A stretch of DNA of 64,000 bases, taken from assembly GCA_905178155.1 (NCBI GenBank), contig CAJINV010000013.1, forward strand, positions 300,344-364,343, given 5' to 3'. A program made the translations under genes and the position numbers. The number at the start of each line of letters is the position of its first letter. The stretch's first letter is position 1. Source of the DNA: Amoebophrya sp. A120. Taxonomy: Eukaryota; Sar; Dinophyceae; Syndiniales; Amoebophryaceae. The notes under the pieces were generated by a model that saw only the letters and a program-made list of their open reading frames with translations, searched no databases and was not told where the DNA came from. This document shows, piece by piece, positions 46,321-57,095 of the stretch.

Positions 46321-48728
46321 AGTAGGCGGCCCATTGCGGCCAGCACTGTTGGAAGCCGGCAGGTGGCGTCATTACTGAGACCGGAAGTAGGTATACGGGC
46401 AGTACAGTTGGAAGCCCATTGCGGCAGGTGCCTTGCGCACCAGTTTGGAGTCAGTGCAGACCTTGTTTCCCGTGCTTTTTGCCTTAGTGCAGGGTCACTC
46501 GCACCGGCACCCTGCTGCAGGTGCGGCTCGCACCCGTACAGGTCCACTTGGGACCCCGTTAGAAGTGAATGGCAGTGCCTCAGGGGCACAGTTGAGGTTC
46601 CGGGCCCGACAAGTGTCGGCCGAACAGTAGTAGTGCTTGTAGCACTTGTTGGTAGTGCCCGTGGTGCACTGTTGAAGAGCCGGGTCCAGCGCGTGCTGGC
46701 CGGAAAGTACTAGTGCTCATCGCACCTGTTGGAACTGCCTGTGTCGCGCAGTTGAGTTGTCGGCTCCAGCGCGCGCTGGCCGGACAGTAGTTGTGCTAGC
46801 CGCATTTGTTCGCACTAGTGCCTGTGGTGCGCCGTTGATGTTCCGGGCCCGGCGTGTCCTGGCCGGACAGTAGCGCCTGTCGCGCTTTGTAGTTGCGCAA
46901 CCCCGCATGTGGTGTGCGGTTGAAGTTCTCGGGCCGGCGGGGCAGTGCTGCCCGCCGCGCGTGTTTCAAGTGTGCCAGGCGCAGTGCTGTGGCTTAAACT
47001 CTAGTGCAAATCGACCGGGCAGAGGTGCGCTCTGCACTATTTTGGTTGCCTTCTGGTGCAGGGAAGTTGAGTGGTAGTGCCGCAGGGCGCGGCTGGAGTT
47101 CCGGGTCGGACTCCAGCCGGCCCACCGGTAGTGCGTGTCGCACCTTGCTGGGTCTCGGCCGGATCACTGCGTGCCTCCAGCCGTGTATTTGCTGTGCGCG
47201 TGGCGCCGGCCGCGCACGTGCGTTTTCCTGTGCCAACGGTAATGTGGTGGCAGTTCTGTTCCACGGGCCCGCTGCTGCCCCAATGCCGCAGATGCAAGTG
47301 TAAATTGTGTAGCGCTTGTTGCGCACCTGCCAGAGCTCATTGGTGAGGTAGATTCAAGGCCAAGTACGCTAGTACGCGCCCCGCGTATTGCGTTGCGGCA
47401 CACCATGCAGCGTGCCACCTTTTTCGCACTTTAGGAGTACGTCGCGCCGGTTGCGCTGCTGCTGTTGCATACTTGTTCGAGCCCGCCTAAGGCTGCCACG
47501 GCTCGCACTAAGGAGTTGCACGAGTTGCCCTAGAAGTGATACGGCTGCCACCTGGGCAGATTTTTGCCCCTTTGTTGTTCTGCTGCGGCAGCGATGGGCA
47601 CTGCACCATGGTCGCCAGCAGCTTGCTCCTAGTTTCGTGCTACCTCCCTGTAGAGTTCAAAGCGCTTGCGCCACGTCGCCCCCTGCGCCGCACCGCAGTA
47701 GTGTGTGGCGCACTGCTGAAGTTATTTGCGTTGCGCCCTAGAAGCGGTTTCTCTCTCTAGGTGTAGGCCCTGAGCACCCGAGCTTTGCGGCGCCCGCCTC
47801 CGGGCTCTGGCGTTAGCCCCTGCATCGCTGCTCGCGGTGGATTTGTTGCAGACAGCAGTCCCCAGCTTGGGTTCTTGAAGGATGAAGTCAGCTGGCTTCA
47901 GATGCGCGTCTGGAACGTTGGAATGTAGTTGGCGGCCACCCGGCGTAGAAGTTATGGCACCATGTGACATAGCGGAGATCCCATGTACCGCTGGCATTTG
48001 GCGGATGTTTTCGAAGTTGGCCCTCGTAGCGCCAGTCGCTGCTAGCGTGGTCCAGAAAGAGGTGTGGGCTGTAGCTTTGAGTGGTAAAGCGCCCGCGTGT
48101 GCGCTTCTCATGTGATGGCGTGCGAGTTGGCTCCCGGACGTGATAGCTCCACTGCTGCCTCTAGATTGTGACTTGGTCGCCTCCTTTGCGCGGTAGGGGC
48201 CAGACCGTAGCGTTGCGCTACCCCATCATCACTTCTTGTTCGCTGTATTTGCCGATAGTCCCCCTTCAGCAGGGTTTGGAAGGGTCTAGTTTTGCGGCAG
48301 GGGTTGCGCAGAGCGAGAGGAAAAGGCGACGAGCACTGCTCCCGTGGTGGGTCGGTCGTTCTCTACTCAGGTAGGGATCACCCCACGCGGGCGGCGGGAC
48401 TTGTGCCTTGGCGCGAGGCCGTTGCGACCGACCCACGTCGGGAGCAGCGCTTCGCCGCCTCTTTCTCTTGCGGGCGGCCATTGATTTGGGTTTGATGTCA
48501 AGACTGGCTTGTCTGGTGAAAGCCGCCGCCCTGTGGCAAGTTGGTCTTCGTCCAGCTGTAGGCGTAAGCGCAGCAGGCGCGCATGCCTCGTTTTCTGTTG
48601 CAGGCACACAACTGGCGCACACACATCTGGCCCATCTCTCCTCCGCCCGGAAGAGCGTGGTGGGGGTTGTCTTTTTGTGGGCCTCGGTCGGCCCCCTCTT
48701 CCTGTTGTCAGAGCGATGGTGGCGATAG

Positions 48729-48881
48729 TGCCAACCCCCCCTCGTGCGGCTTTTGGTGCCGCTATTCGGGTTCTCGCGCTTCAGTCGAGGGTCGACTGCG
48801 CTTCGCCCCGCTCTCCGGGCGCTGCTTCTTTTCGGGACCAGACGGCGTGCCATTCTACCGGCCGCGTCGGACATAATAAAA
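48729..48881 (+). repeat. YR-3n repeat B, copy 1
   Basis: 153 bp ending AATAAAA. It recurs at 52136-52288 and 53323-53475 and directly abuts A copy 2. Confidence 0.88.
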
Positions 48882-49112
48882 TAAAGCGGCGAGGGACGAG
48901 CCCGCAGTTTTATTCTGCCGACCGGCGTGGAGATAGGCCCAAACGGGCCACCGTGAGGAAGTGCCAGGCCGGTGCCTGGCCGTTGTTCAGTTCGTTCTGC
49001 CCTTGCTGGGCTACTTGTTGTTTCTGAAGCTGGCTGCAAGTGCAGCTACACCTTCAGAAAAGGGCAGCAGGGAGATTTACCGTCGCAGCACCGTTGCTGC
49101 GGGTTTTTCTCT
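48882..49112 (+). repeat. YR-3n repeat A, copy 2
   Basis: Same 231-bp repeat. The second base differs (TAAAGCGG instead of TGAAGCGG). Confidence 0.88.
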
Positions 49113-49226
49113 TGGTAGGGCTTAGCCGTCCTCCCCCTATGCAGGCTCCGCAGTCCCAATGTGTGTCCACAGTGTGTGGCAGTAGTTTGTAGCTCCAGGG
49201 ACTGTGGTAAGTGGAGCAGCAGGTGT

Positions 49227-49727
49227 CCGGCGTTCCCCGGCCTGCTTGTAGTGCATTGTAGCACTGGTGGAAGCCCGCTGCGGCAGTGTAAAAGCAGGTG
49301 TCCAGCATGTGCTGGCCTGCTCGTAGTGCATTGTAGCACTGGTAGAAGCTCGCTGAGGCAGTGCGTAAGCAGGTGTCCAACATATGCTGGGCTGCTGGTA
49401 GTGCGTTGTAGCACCGCTGGGCGCCCGTTGTGGCCGTATGTATGCAGATGGTCAGTATGTACTGGCCTCCAGGTGGTGCGTCTGGTAGTGATCAGTGCGG
49501 GCCAGTCGCAGGCGTTCGGGCGTTTCCCGACCTGCCAGCAGTGCTCTTTGTGCAGGCTGTCCGGTGTAGGTCATTGCAGACCAGTAGCAGGCGTTCGGGT
49601 GTTCCCGATCTGCAGTAGTGCTCTTCGCACAAGGACCGAGGTCATTGTAGACCCCTTGCAGGTGTCCGGGATATCCCGGCCTGCAAGTAGTGCTGTTTGC
49701 ACATGCCGAAGGTCATGCTAGATCGGC
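49227..49727 (+). ncRNA. Stem-loop array, second copy
   Basis: The array of 45820-46320 repeated exactly 3,407 bp downstream with almost no change. Confidence 0.55.
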
Positions 49728-52135
49728 AGTAGGCGGCCCATTGCGGCCAGCACTGTTGGAAGCCGGCAGGTGGCGTCATTACTGAGACCGGAAGTAGGTA
49801 TACGGGCAGTACAGTTGGAAGCCCATTGCGGCAGGTGCCTTGCGCACCAGTTTGGAGTCAGTGCAGACCTTGTTTCCCGTGCTTTTTGCCTTAGTGCAGG
49901 GTCACTCGCACCGGCACCCTGCTGCAGGTGCGGCTCGCACCCGTACAGGTCCACTTGGGACCCCGTTAGAAGTGAATGGCAGTGCCTCAGGGGCACAGTT
50001 GAGGTTCCGGGCCCGACAAGTGTCGGCCGAACAGTAGTAGTGCTTGTAGCACTTGTTGGTAGTGCCCGTGGTGCACTGTTGAAGAGCCGGGTCCAGCGCG
50101 TGCTGGCCGGAAAGTACTAGTGCTCATCGCACCTGTTGGTACTGCCTGTGTCGCGCAGTTGAGTTGTCGGCTCCAGCGCGCGCTGGCCGGACAGTAGTTG
50201 TGCTAGCCGCATTTGTTCGCACTAGTGCCTGTGGTGCGCCGTTGATGTTCCGGGCCCGGCGTGTCCTGGCCGGACAGTAGCGCCTGTCGCGCTTTGTAGT
50301 TGCGCAACCCCGCATGTGGTGTGCGGTTGAAGTTCTCGGGCCGGCGGGGCAGTGCTGCCCGCCGCGCGTGTTTCAAGTGTGCCAGGCGCAGTGCTGTGGC
50401 TTAAACTCTAGTGCAAATCGACCGGGCAGAGGTGCGCTCTGCACTATTTTGGTTGCCTTCTGGTGCAGGGAAGTTGAGTGGTAGTGCCGCAGGGCGCGGC
50501 TGGAGTTCCGGGTCGGACTCCAGCCGGCCCACCGGTAGTGCGTGTCGCACCTTGCTGGGTCTCGGCCGGATCACTGCGTGCCTCCAGCCGTGTATTTGCT
50601 GTGCGCGTGGCGCCGGCCGCGCACGTGCGTTTTCCTGTGCCAACGGTAATGTGGTGGCAGTTCTGTTCCACGGGCCCGCTGCTGCCCCAATGCCGCAGAT
50701 GCAAGTGTAAATTGTGTAGCGCTTGTTGCGCACCTGCCAGAGCTCATTGGTGAGGTAGATTCAAGGCCAAGTACGCTAGTACGCGCCCCGCGTATTGCGT
50801 TGCGGCACACCATGCAGCGTGCCACCTTTTTCGCACTTTAGGAGTACGTCGCGCCGGTTGCGCTGCTGCTGTTGCATACTTGTTCGAGCCCGCCTAAGGC
50901 TGCCACGGCTCGCACTAAGGAGTTGCACGAGTTGCCCTAGAAGTGATACGGCTGCCACCTGGGCAGATTTTTGCCCCTTTGTTGTTCTGCTGCGGCAGCG
51001 ATGGGCACTGCACCATGGTCGCCAGCAGCTTGCTCCTAGTTTCGTGCTACCTCCCTGTAGAGTTCAAAGCGCTTGCGCCACGTCGCCCCCTGCGCCGCAC
51101 CGCAGTAGTGTGTGGCGCACTGCTGAAGTTATTTGCGTTGCGCCCTAGAAGCGGTTTCTCTCTCTAGGTGTAGGCCCTGAGCACCCGAGCTTTGCGGCGC
51201 CCGCCTCCGGGCTCTGGCGTTAGCCCCTGCATCGCTGCTCGCGGTGGATTTGTTGCAGACAGCAGTCCCCAGCTTGGGTTCTTGAAGGATGAAGTCAGCT
51301 GGCTTCAGATGCGCGTCTGGAACGTTGGAATGTAGTTGGCGGCCACCCGGCGTAGAAGTTATGGCACCATGTGACATAGCGGAGATCCCATGCACCGCTG
51401 GCATTTGGCGGATGTTTTCGAAGTTGGCCCTCGTAGCGCCAGTCGCTGCTAGCGTGGTCCAGAAAGAGGCGCGGGCTGTAGCTTTGAGTGGTAAAGCGCC
51501 CGCGTGTGCGCTTCTCATGTGATGGCGTGCGAGTTGGCTCCCGGACGTGATAGCTCCACTGCTGCCTCTAGATTGTGACTTGGTCGCCTCCTTTGCGCGG
51601 TAGGGGCCAGACCGTAGCGCTGCGCTACCCCATCATCACTTCTTGTTCGCTGTATTTGCCGATAGTCCCCCTTCAGCAGGGTTTGGAAGGGTCTAGTTTT
51701 GCGGCAGGGGTTGCGCAGAGCGAGAGGAAAAGGCGACGAGCACTGCTCCCGTGGTGGGTCGGTCGTTCTCTACTCAGGTAGGGATCACCCCACGCGGGCG
51801 GCGGGACTTGTGCCTTGGCGCGAGGCCGTTGCGACCGACCCACGTCGGGAGCAGCGCTTCGCCGCCTCTTTCTCTTGCGGGCGGCCATTGATTTGGGTTT
51901 GATGTCAAGACTGGCTTGTCTGGTGAAAGCCGCCGCCCTGTGGCAAGTTGGTCTTCGTCCAGCTGTAGGCGTAAGCGCAGCAGGCGCGCATGCCTCGTTT
52001 TCTGTTGCAGGCACACACCTGGCGCACACACATCTGGCCCATCTCTCCTCCGCCCGGAAGAGCGTGGTGGGGGTTGTCTTTTTGTGGGCCTCGGTCGGCC
52101 CCCTCTTCCTGTTGTCAGAGCGATGGTGGCGATAG

Positions 52136-52288
52136 TGCCAACCCCCCCTCGTGCGGCTTTTGGTGCCGCTATTCGGGTTCTCGCGCTTCAGTCGAGGGTC
52201 GACTGCGCTTCGCCCCGCTCTCCGGGCGCTGCTTCTTTTCGGGACCAGACGGCGTGCCATTCTACCGGCCGCGTCGGACATAATAAAA
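52136..52288 (+). repeat. YR-3n repeat B, copy 2
   Basis: Identical in position to B copy 1 within the second 3,407-bp unit. It abuts A copy 3. Confidence 0.88.
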
Positions 52289-52519
52289 TGAAGCGGCGAG
52301 GGACGAGCCCGCAGTTTTATTCTGCCGACCGGCGTGGAGATAGGCCCAAACGGGCCACCGTGAGGAAGTGCCAGGCCGGTGCCTGGCCGTTGTTCAGTTC
52401 GTTCTGCCCTTGCTGGGCTACTTGTTGTCTCTGAAGCTGGCTGCAAGTGCAGCTACACCTTCAGAAAAGGGCAGCAGGGAGATTTACCGTCGCAGCACCG
52501 TTGCTGCGGGTTTTTCTCT
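52289..52519 (+). repeat. YR-3n repeat A, copy 3
   Basis: 231 bp, followed by CCCACCCCTCCC, as after A2 of the gene-bearing elements. Confidence 0.88.
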
Positions 52520-53322
52520 CCCACCCCTCCCACCCTGCTTTGTTTGTCGTTTGGCAAGTTTTGCTCCTTGCAACAGTGGCCCTTCGGGACTTATTCTGAT
52601 GTTTGTGGTCATTCAGAGCGGATTATGGCGCGTGGCACCTTTCTAGCTGCTGCTGCTGCCGGTTGTCTGGGATTTGTGGCCCGTAGCAGTTGTTTCCACC
52701 TCTGGAGGCGTTCTCACCATGCGTGGTTGTCTTGCCCCGCCTCGTGCTTTTTGTCACAGTTTCAATTCAGTCGCCTCGCAGTGGCTCGCTACGTCTCACC
52801 AGCTGCGCATGCCAAGTTTAGCAAGTATGCGCAACAGTTTAGCTTGCGGGCGACGTTTAGTTTTGTGCCCTCCGCCCCTGCGGAGCGGCGGCGCTTTACG
52901 CCCTCCCCCCTCCGAGTTGGGGGGCGCAGCGCTGTGTCCGATTTTAGTTTTAGAGTTTTATCGTTCATTGCCGCCGCGGTACGGCGCTAGGAGATGAATT
53001 TCAGGAGCCCTTCCTGGGCAATGTATAAGGATCGGGCGCAGTGCTTGCGCCAGTCGTCGCTGCTGTCGCGCTTTTTAGCAGCTCCGTCCCCTGTCCGGGG
53101 TTTCACTTTTCTTGCGGGGACGCACTTCGTGTTCCCCACGACACATGCACCGGCTTGCGTTGGTTGATGGAATGAGCACACTGTAGGCGTGCCGGGAGCA
53201 GTGCTTGCGCTGTTCTCCCGCGGCACGCGCTTTGCAGCTTCGGGGAGCGGTTCGTCGCTTGGTCGACCTTCGGTTGAGACTTCTTGGGGGTTTCCTGTGC
53301 GTTAGTCTTCTGGTGTTTTTGT
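52520..53322 (+). other. YR-3n internal region, noncoding
   Basis: 803 bp in the position occupied by the genes in YR-1 and YR-2. No supported ORF. A long imperfect hairpin lies at 53188-53227 (arms CGTGCCGGGAG and CTCCCGCGGCACG). Confidence 0.55.
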
Positions 53323-53475
53323 TGCCAACCCCCCCTCGTGCGGCTTTTGGTGCCGCTATTCGGGTTCTCGCGCTTCAGTCGAGGGTCGACTGCGCTTCGC
53401 CCCGCTCTCCGGGCGCTGCTTCTTTTCGGGACCAGTCGGTGTGCCATTCTACCGGCCGCGTCGGACATAATAAAA
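53323..53475 (+). repeat. YR-3n repeat B, copy 3, right end
   Basis: 153 bp with two substitutions relative to copy 1, ending AATAAAA. The 243 bp to 53718 are AT-rich flank without a gene. Confidence 0.88.
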
Positions 53476-53718
53476 CTATCAATCCTCCAAGTTGCCACAT
53501 AGTTTTACCCTGTTTCACACTTTGGGAATTTTTCAAAATTTTTCGATTCTTTTGCAATTTGTAAAAATTTACCACCTTGCCCATATTTTGGCTTAATGCG
53601 TGGCAAGTGTACAAATAATATCGAGCATTTACGTAGTTTGCGTGGTTTTTACTTGTCAGATGGGTCATTTTCTCCACTCCCAAAATTTTTGAGTTTTTTA
53701 ATATTTTTTCAACACGGA

Positions 53719-53890
53719 TTCTTTTCTCAGCTGTCACTCGCTTCTCGTTTTCTACACACATGTTTTGACTGGATACGCAAGACCGTCTTGTCCTATGAAG
53801 CTCCGACGAGCGCGAACGCAAGATCTGCGCCGACGCATCGGGCAGGACGACGCCAGGTCGGCACGAGCACGACCGCACGGGGGAGGCACC
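53719..53890 (-). repeat. YR-2 repeat B2
   Basis: 172 bp matching B1 at 60323-60494 with a few substitutions. It forms the 3' end of the element on the minus strand. Confidence 0.88.
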
Positions 53891-54124
53891 GCTCAACACA
53901 ACCTCCCAGACAACACAAACCTTCCACGGGCGTCGACAGACCGATGCGCCACTGCATAACTTGCAACGCGCTAGACGGAGAAGCAGCACCGCGATAGAAC
54001 AGAGCTATCGGTGCCAACACGGCCTTGACACATCCTTCACACAGTGCCTTGACAAGCACATCTGCGCAATCTCATGATCTGAAATGATTTTCACAAAAAA
54101 ACACGATCAACAAGTACACGCGAA

Positions 54125-56407
54125 TCACAGTAGATCTTCATCAGGCATCGTATCAGAATCACCATCGACAGCTAAGGCGTTAGCCAGCTGCAACACGTCG
54201 CGCGAGACATCACCAACCAGAATTTTTTCAAAGTAGCCGGGCATGCTAAAACTTTCGTGCATTTCTTGAAACAATGAAGGGAAAACACTAAGCAACACTT
54301 GCATTTTTTCATCCCTAGTGGGATAGTCCGCCAGGTTGTAACCTGACGGCACCCGCGTGTTCCACGGCTTCATGTCGTGGACTGCCGCCAGCGTCCAGAA
54401 CTCCGCACACAGCCGGGAGAAAATCCACTTCTGCTTCCCGCTCTTCCCTTGCGAGAGCAAGCTCTCCTGCGCACACGTGTTGTCGATCGCGTGATCGAAG
54501 CGCTTTCCTGCTAAATCACGGCAGAAAAAGCGGATGGCTAACGGAGCCACAGCGGTCTCCAGCACGTTTATCGGGTAGAGCTTGTAGTCCGCGTGCAGGA
54601 GCGAAGCCCACGCCGACTGTCGGACACACTTGAAAGCCCCGTTTTCAACGTACACCGCCGCTAGTGCTCCTTTCTTGTCCGACCACTGGGCGTCGGTGTA
54701 CAACAGCGCGTTGGACACCGACTCGCTCTCGAGCGTGAGGCTTCTTTTGAGTGGCAATTGCGTCACTCTTTTTACCGCATGAAGCGCAGCTGCTACTGCT
54801 GCGGAGACCTCCCTCTGCTCTTTGGTCAAGTGCTGTCGTAGTGGTTTCAGAAGAGGATTGAGGGCGCGGTCGGCTACTGCTGCCAGAATAAAAGTAAGCG
54901 TTCCCACTAGTTCGTTGGCAGAAGAAGGCTCCAGGATCATTGCAGTCAGTGCCTCGTCGCACGCAGTTGTAATTTGCTGTTTTTTCGCTGGCGTGACCTG
55001 CACGGTCGGCACGCCGGATCTTACGTCGAAGAGTAAACCAAGTACTTCTAGTAAGTCCGCAGCTTTTATTTTGTCCGTCATCGCCGGCAGGCCGAGTAGT
55101 TCTAAGAATTCTAGTAAGATGTCTCGCACCGTGTTGCCAAGTCCTTTGAGGACAAAATTTGGATAATCATCCACGTAGTCCTCGCTGTTCAGCAGATAGT
55201 GCAGGCGGAGGACTGATCTTACTAATTTTCCCGGCCTGCGCCAGCCGGTCACGCTGTGCCGGCTCCCGAAAATAGCCGACACAGCGACGAAACGATGGCA
55301 CTTGTTGTCGTCCAAGTTGTAAGCCAGCAAAGTGTTATACTTTCTGTGCTCCACCTTAACCATTAGGTTATTATAACACTTTGCTATATCTAGCAATACA
55401 GCTTCCAGGTCGTTGAGAGTGCTGTTCTGCACACGCCTGCATTTGCGGTTTGGAAGAAGTTCTGCACACGCGAACTCTGCTTTGGCTTCGCGACCTGGTT
55501 GCACTGCACCTGTCTTCACAAGATCGTCGTCTAATTTGCTGCACACACCCGGCGCAAACTGGTGGAATTGTTTTTCATATCTCTTTTCCGCACTCCTACA
55601 CTTCTGCAATACTTTGCGGCTGTGCTTCACAATCTTTCGCCCTGCCAGATCTGGATCACGTGCCACTGCGGCGTTGGCGAGGACATCCAACGCGCTCGGG
55701 ATGGGCACCCGCTTGTCCAGCGGGGAGCACTTATTTGCGCTGATTGCCGGGTCGATCATTCTGGTTTTATTTTTCTGATTGCGGAAGAAGCGCCTGTAAC
55801 CGAAGTACACTTTCTGCTGCTCTTGCTGATTAGCTGCAATATCGTCAGCGATCGGGTACGGTCCTTGCAGGAGCGCGTAGCCCAGCTCCGGGACGACATC
55901 CGTTTCCTGCACACAACGGCTCCACACCATGCGGATGTCGTCGTCTTTCCACTTGGGTTTCCTGTGTACCCCTCTTAACACATCCTGCACAATCTTGCTC
56001 GGCACGAAGTCCTCCACAGCATCACGCATTTTATCGCGCCTCTGCCTCGGCGACCAAGTCGGATCCACCTTGCACTTCCCTATCATGTCCAAACCGGTGA
56101 GCCACGCGTCCCATGCGGTGGGATCCGACTGGTGGTAGGTCTTGCCGAGGTGCTCCCAAAGCCCTAAGTGGCTGCACACTTTGGGTTTCCTGATCTCTGG
56201 ATCAATTTGCGCAAACAGCTCGTCAGACCTAGCGGCGGTTTGCGCCGCCCATTCCTTCATCTGCTGGCGCTTTTGCAGGAGCAGCTCTTTGCTGAGCATG
56301 GCCGGGTTGGGAAGATGTTGTGCCTTTTCGAACGGGTGGTTGCGTATCGCGTCAAGCTGCACTCTCTTAAGCACGTTATGGACATCATTGACTGTTGGCA
56401 GCGGCAT
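54125..56407 (-). CDS. Reverse transcriptase / RNase H of YR-2, 760 aa
   Basis: It starts at ATG 56407 and is co-linear with the YR-1 enzyme from the first residues (VLKRVQ, LGLWEHLGKTYH, WSPRQ). RT motifs are LLDIAKCYNN and YVDD. RNase H has YTDAQWS, VLETAVA, HAIDNT and NLADYPTR. The frame is intact. No methyltransferase domain follows. Conservation of all catalytic motifs between the two diverged elements argues that both descend from active lineages. Confidence 0.92.
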   Translation of the reverse strand: MPLPTVNDVHNVLKRVQLDAIRNHPFEKAQHLPNPAMLSKELLLQKRQQMKEWAAQTAARSDELFAQIDPEIRKPKVCSHLGLWEHLGKTYHQSDPTAWDAWLTGLDMIGKCKVDPTWSPRQRRDKMRDAVEDFVPSKIVQDVLRGVHRKPKWKDDDIRMVWSRCVQETDVVPELGYALLQGPYPIADDIAANQQEQQKVYFGYRRFFRNQKNKTRMIDPAISANKCSPLDKRVPIPSALDVLANAAVARDPDLAGRKIVKHSRKVLQKCRSAEKRYEKQFHQFAPGVCSKLDDDLVKTGAVQPGREAKAEFACAELLPNRKCRRVQNSTLNDLEAVLLDIAKCYNNLMVKVEHRKYNTLLAYNLDDNKCHRFVAVSAIFGSRHSVTGWRRPGKLVRSVLRLHYLLNSEDYVDDYPNFVLKGLGNTVRDILLEFLELLGLPAMTDKIKAADLLEVLGLLFDVRSGVPTVQVTPAKKQQITTACDEALTAMILEPSSANELVGTLTFILAAVADRALNPLLKPLRQHLTKEQREVSAAVAAALHAVKRVTQLPLKRSLTLESESVSNALLYTDAQWSDKKGALAAVYVENGAFKCVRQSAWASLLHADYKLYPINVLETAVAPLAIRFFCRDLAGKRFDHAIDNTCAQESLLSQGKSGKQKWIFSRLCAEFWTLAAVHDMKPWNTRVPSGYNLADYPTRDEKMQVLLSVFPSLFQEMHESFSMPGYFEKILVGDVSRDVLQLANALAVDGDSDTMPDEDLL

Positions 56408-57095
56408 GATGCCTTGCCGGAGATTGAAACTAAAAACTTGTAGCCAGCCTGATGTGCTAAGCTAGACCTTAGCTTCACAATAAAAGAGAAAGACACAACC
56501 ATCTACCCAATTTGCAGTCTCTTTTGGCCTTTTACTTCTTGCTCTGGCTTTTGGCAGCGTCAATTCCCCACGAGTTATCTTCTACCGACGTACTTTGCAT
56601 GCGATGCGGTCACACCGACTTCATGCTACCGAGGACTCTTCCTTCTTGCTAATGCTGCATTTGCGCGACTGTTGTATATTTCGATACAACCGATGACCTG
56701 CGAGCGCATTTCAGAACACTGTGAACTTCACATAGGTGCCAGGCACACTATGACACCTCGGCGCTGATTTTTTACATGCTGATTTTCTTTCGACTGCAAT
56801 CACATGCGCATTCTTGAAATGCTCAGTCTCTCGAGCTCGTGTGGCAACCTCTCTTTGCATTCAGTTCAGTGTATTGAAAAATTCATCGTCACATGTAGTC
56901 TTGCAGTGAGCCTTATTGTAAGGTAAAAAATTCAAATGCGATTTTACATTTTCTCACGACGGATGCTGCATAGATATAAAGTGACACTTTCCAAATTTAA
57001 ATTTCTAATAAACAATAATCTTTGCGTTTTTTCAACAGACATACGCAACATCCGCCGCGAGACAAAAAAGACATAAAAGCGGGTGACCTACACGA

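Larger units (their letters stand above)
45475..52288 (+). repeat. Tandem duplication, 2 x 3,407 bp
   Basis: 45475-48881 and 48882-52288 are co-linear copies with no indel and only about ten substitutions by eye. Each unit is exactly one A-spacer-B cassette, so the duplication borders coincide with the predicted recombination junction. Apparent ORFs recur in both copies but lack coding character. Confidence 0.92.
45475..53475 (+). mobile_element. YR-3n: gene-less element of three A...B cassettes, 8.0 kb
   Basis: Repeat A (231 bp, TGAAGCGGCG to TTTTTCTCT) occurs at 45475, 48882 and 52289. Repeat B (153 bp, TGCCAACCCC to AATAAAA) occurs at 48729, 52136 and 53323. The order is A-spacer-B, A-spacer-B, A-internal-B, with every B directly abutting the next A. 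No segment encodes YR, gag or RT. The first ~20 bp of A (GGCGAGGGACGAGYCCG) match the A repeat of YR-2, so YR-2-like enzymes may mobilise it. It is presumably non-autonomous. Confidence 0.82.

Noticed and set aside
45820-47010. CRISPR-like array of ~75-bp units
   Set aside because: Units diverge along their whole length without a constant repeat/unique spacer pattern, there are no cas genes, and the DNA is eukaryotic.
48266-49039. 257-codon minus-strand frame, repeated at 51673-52446
   Set aside because: It crosses the B|A junction of YR-3n and overlaps equally long frames on the other strand. Its recurrence reflects the tandem duplication, not coding.
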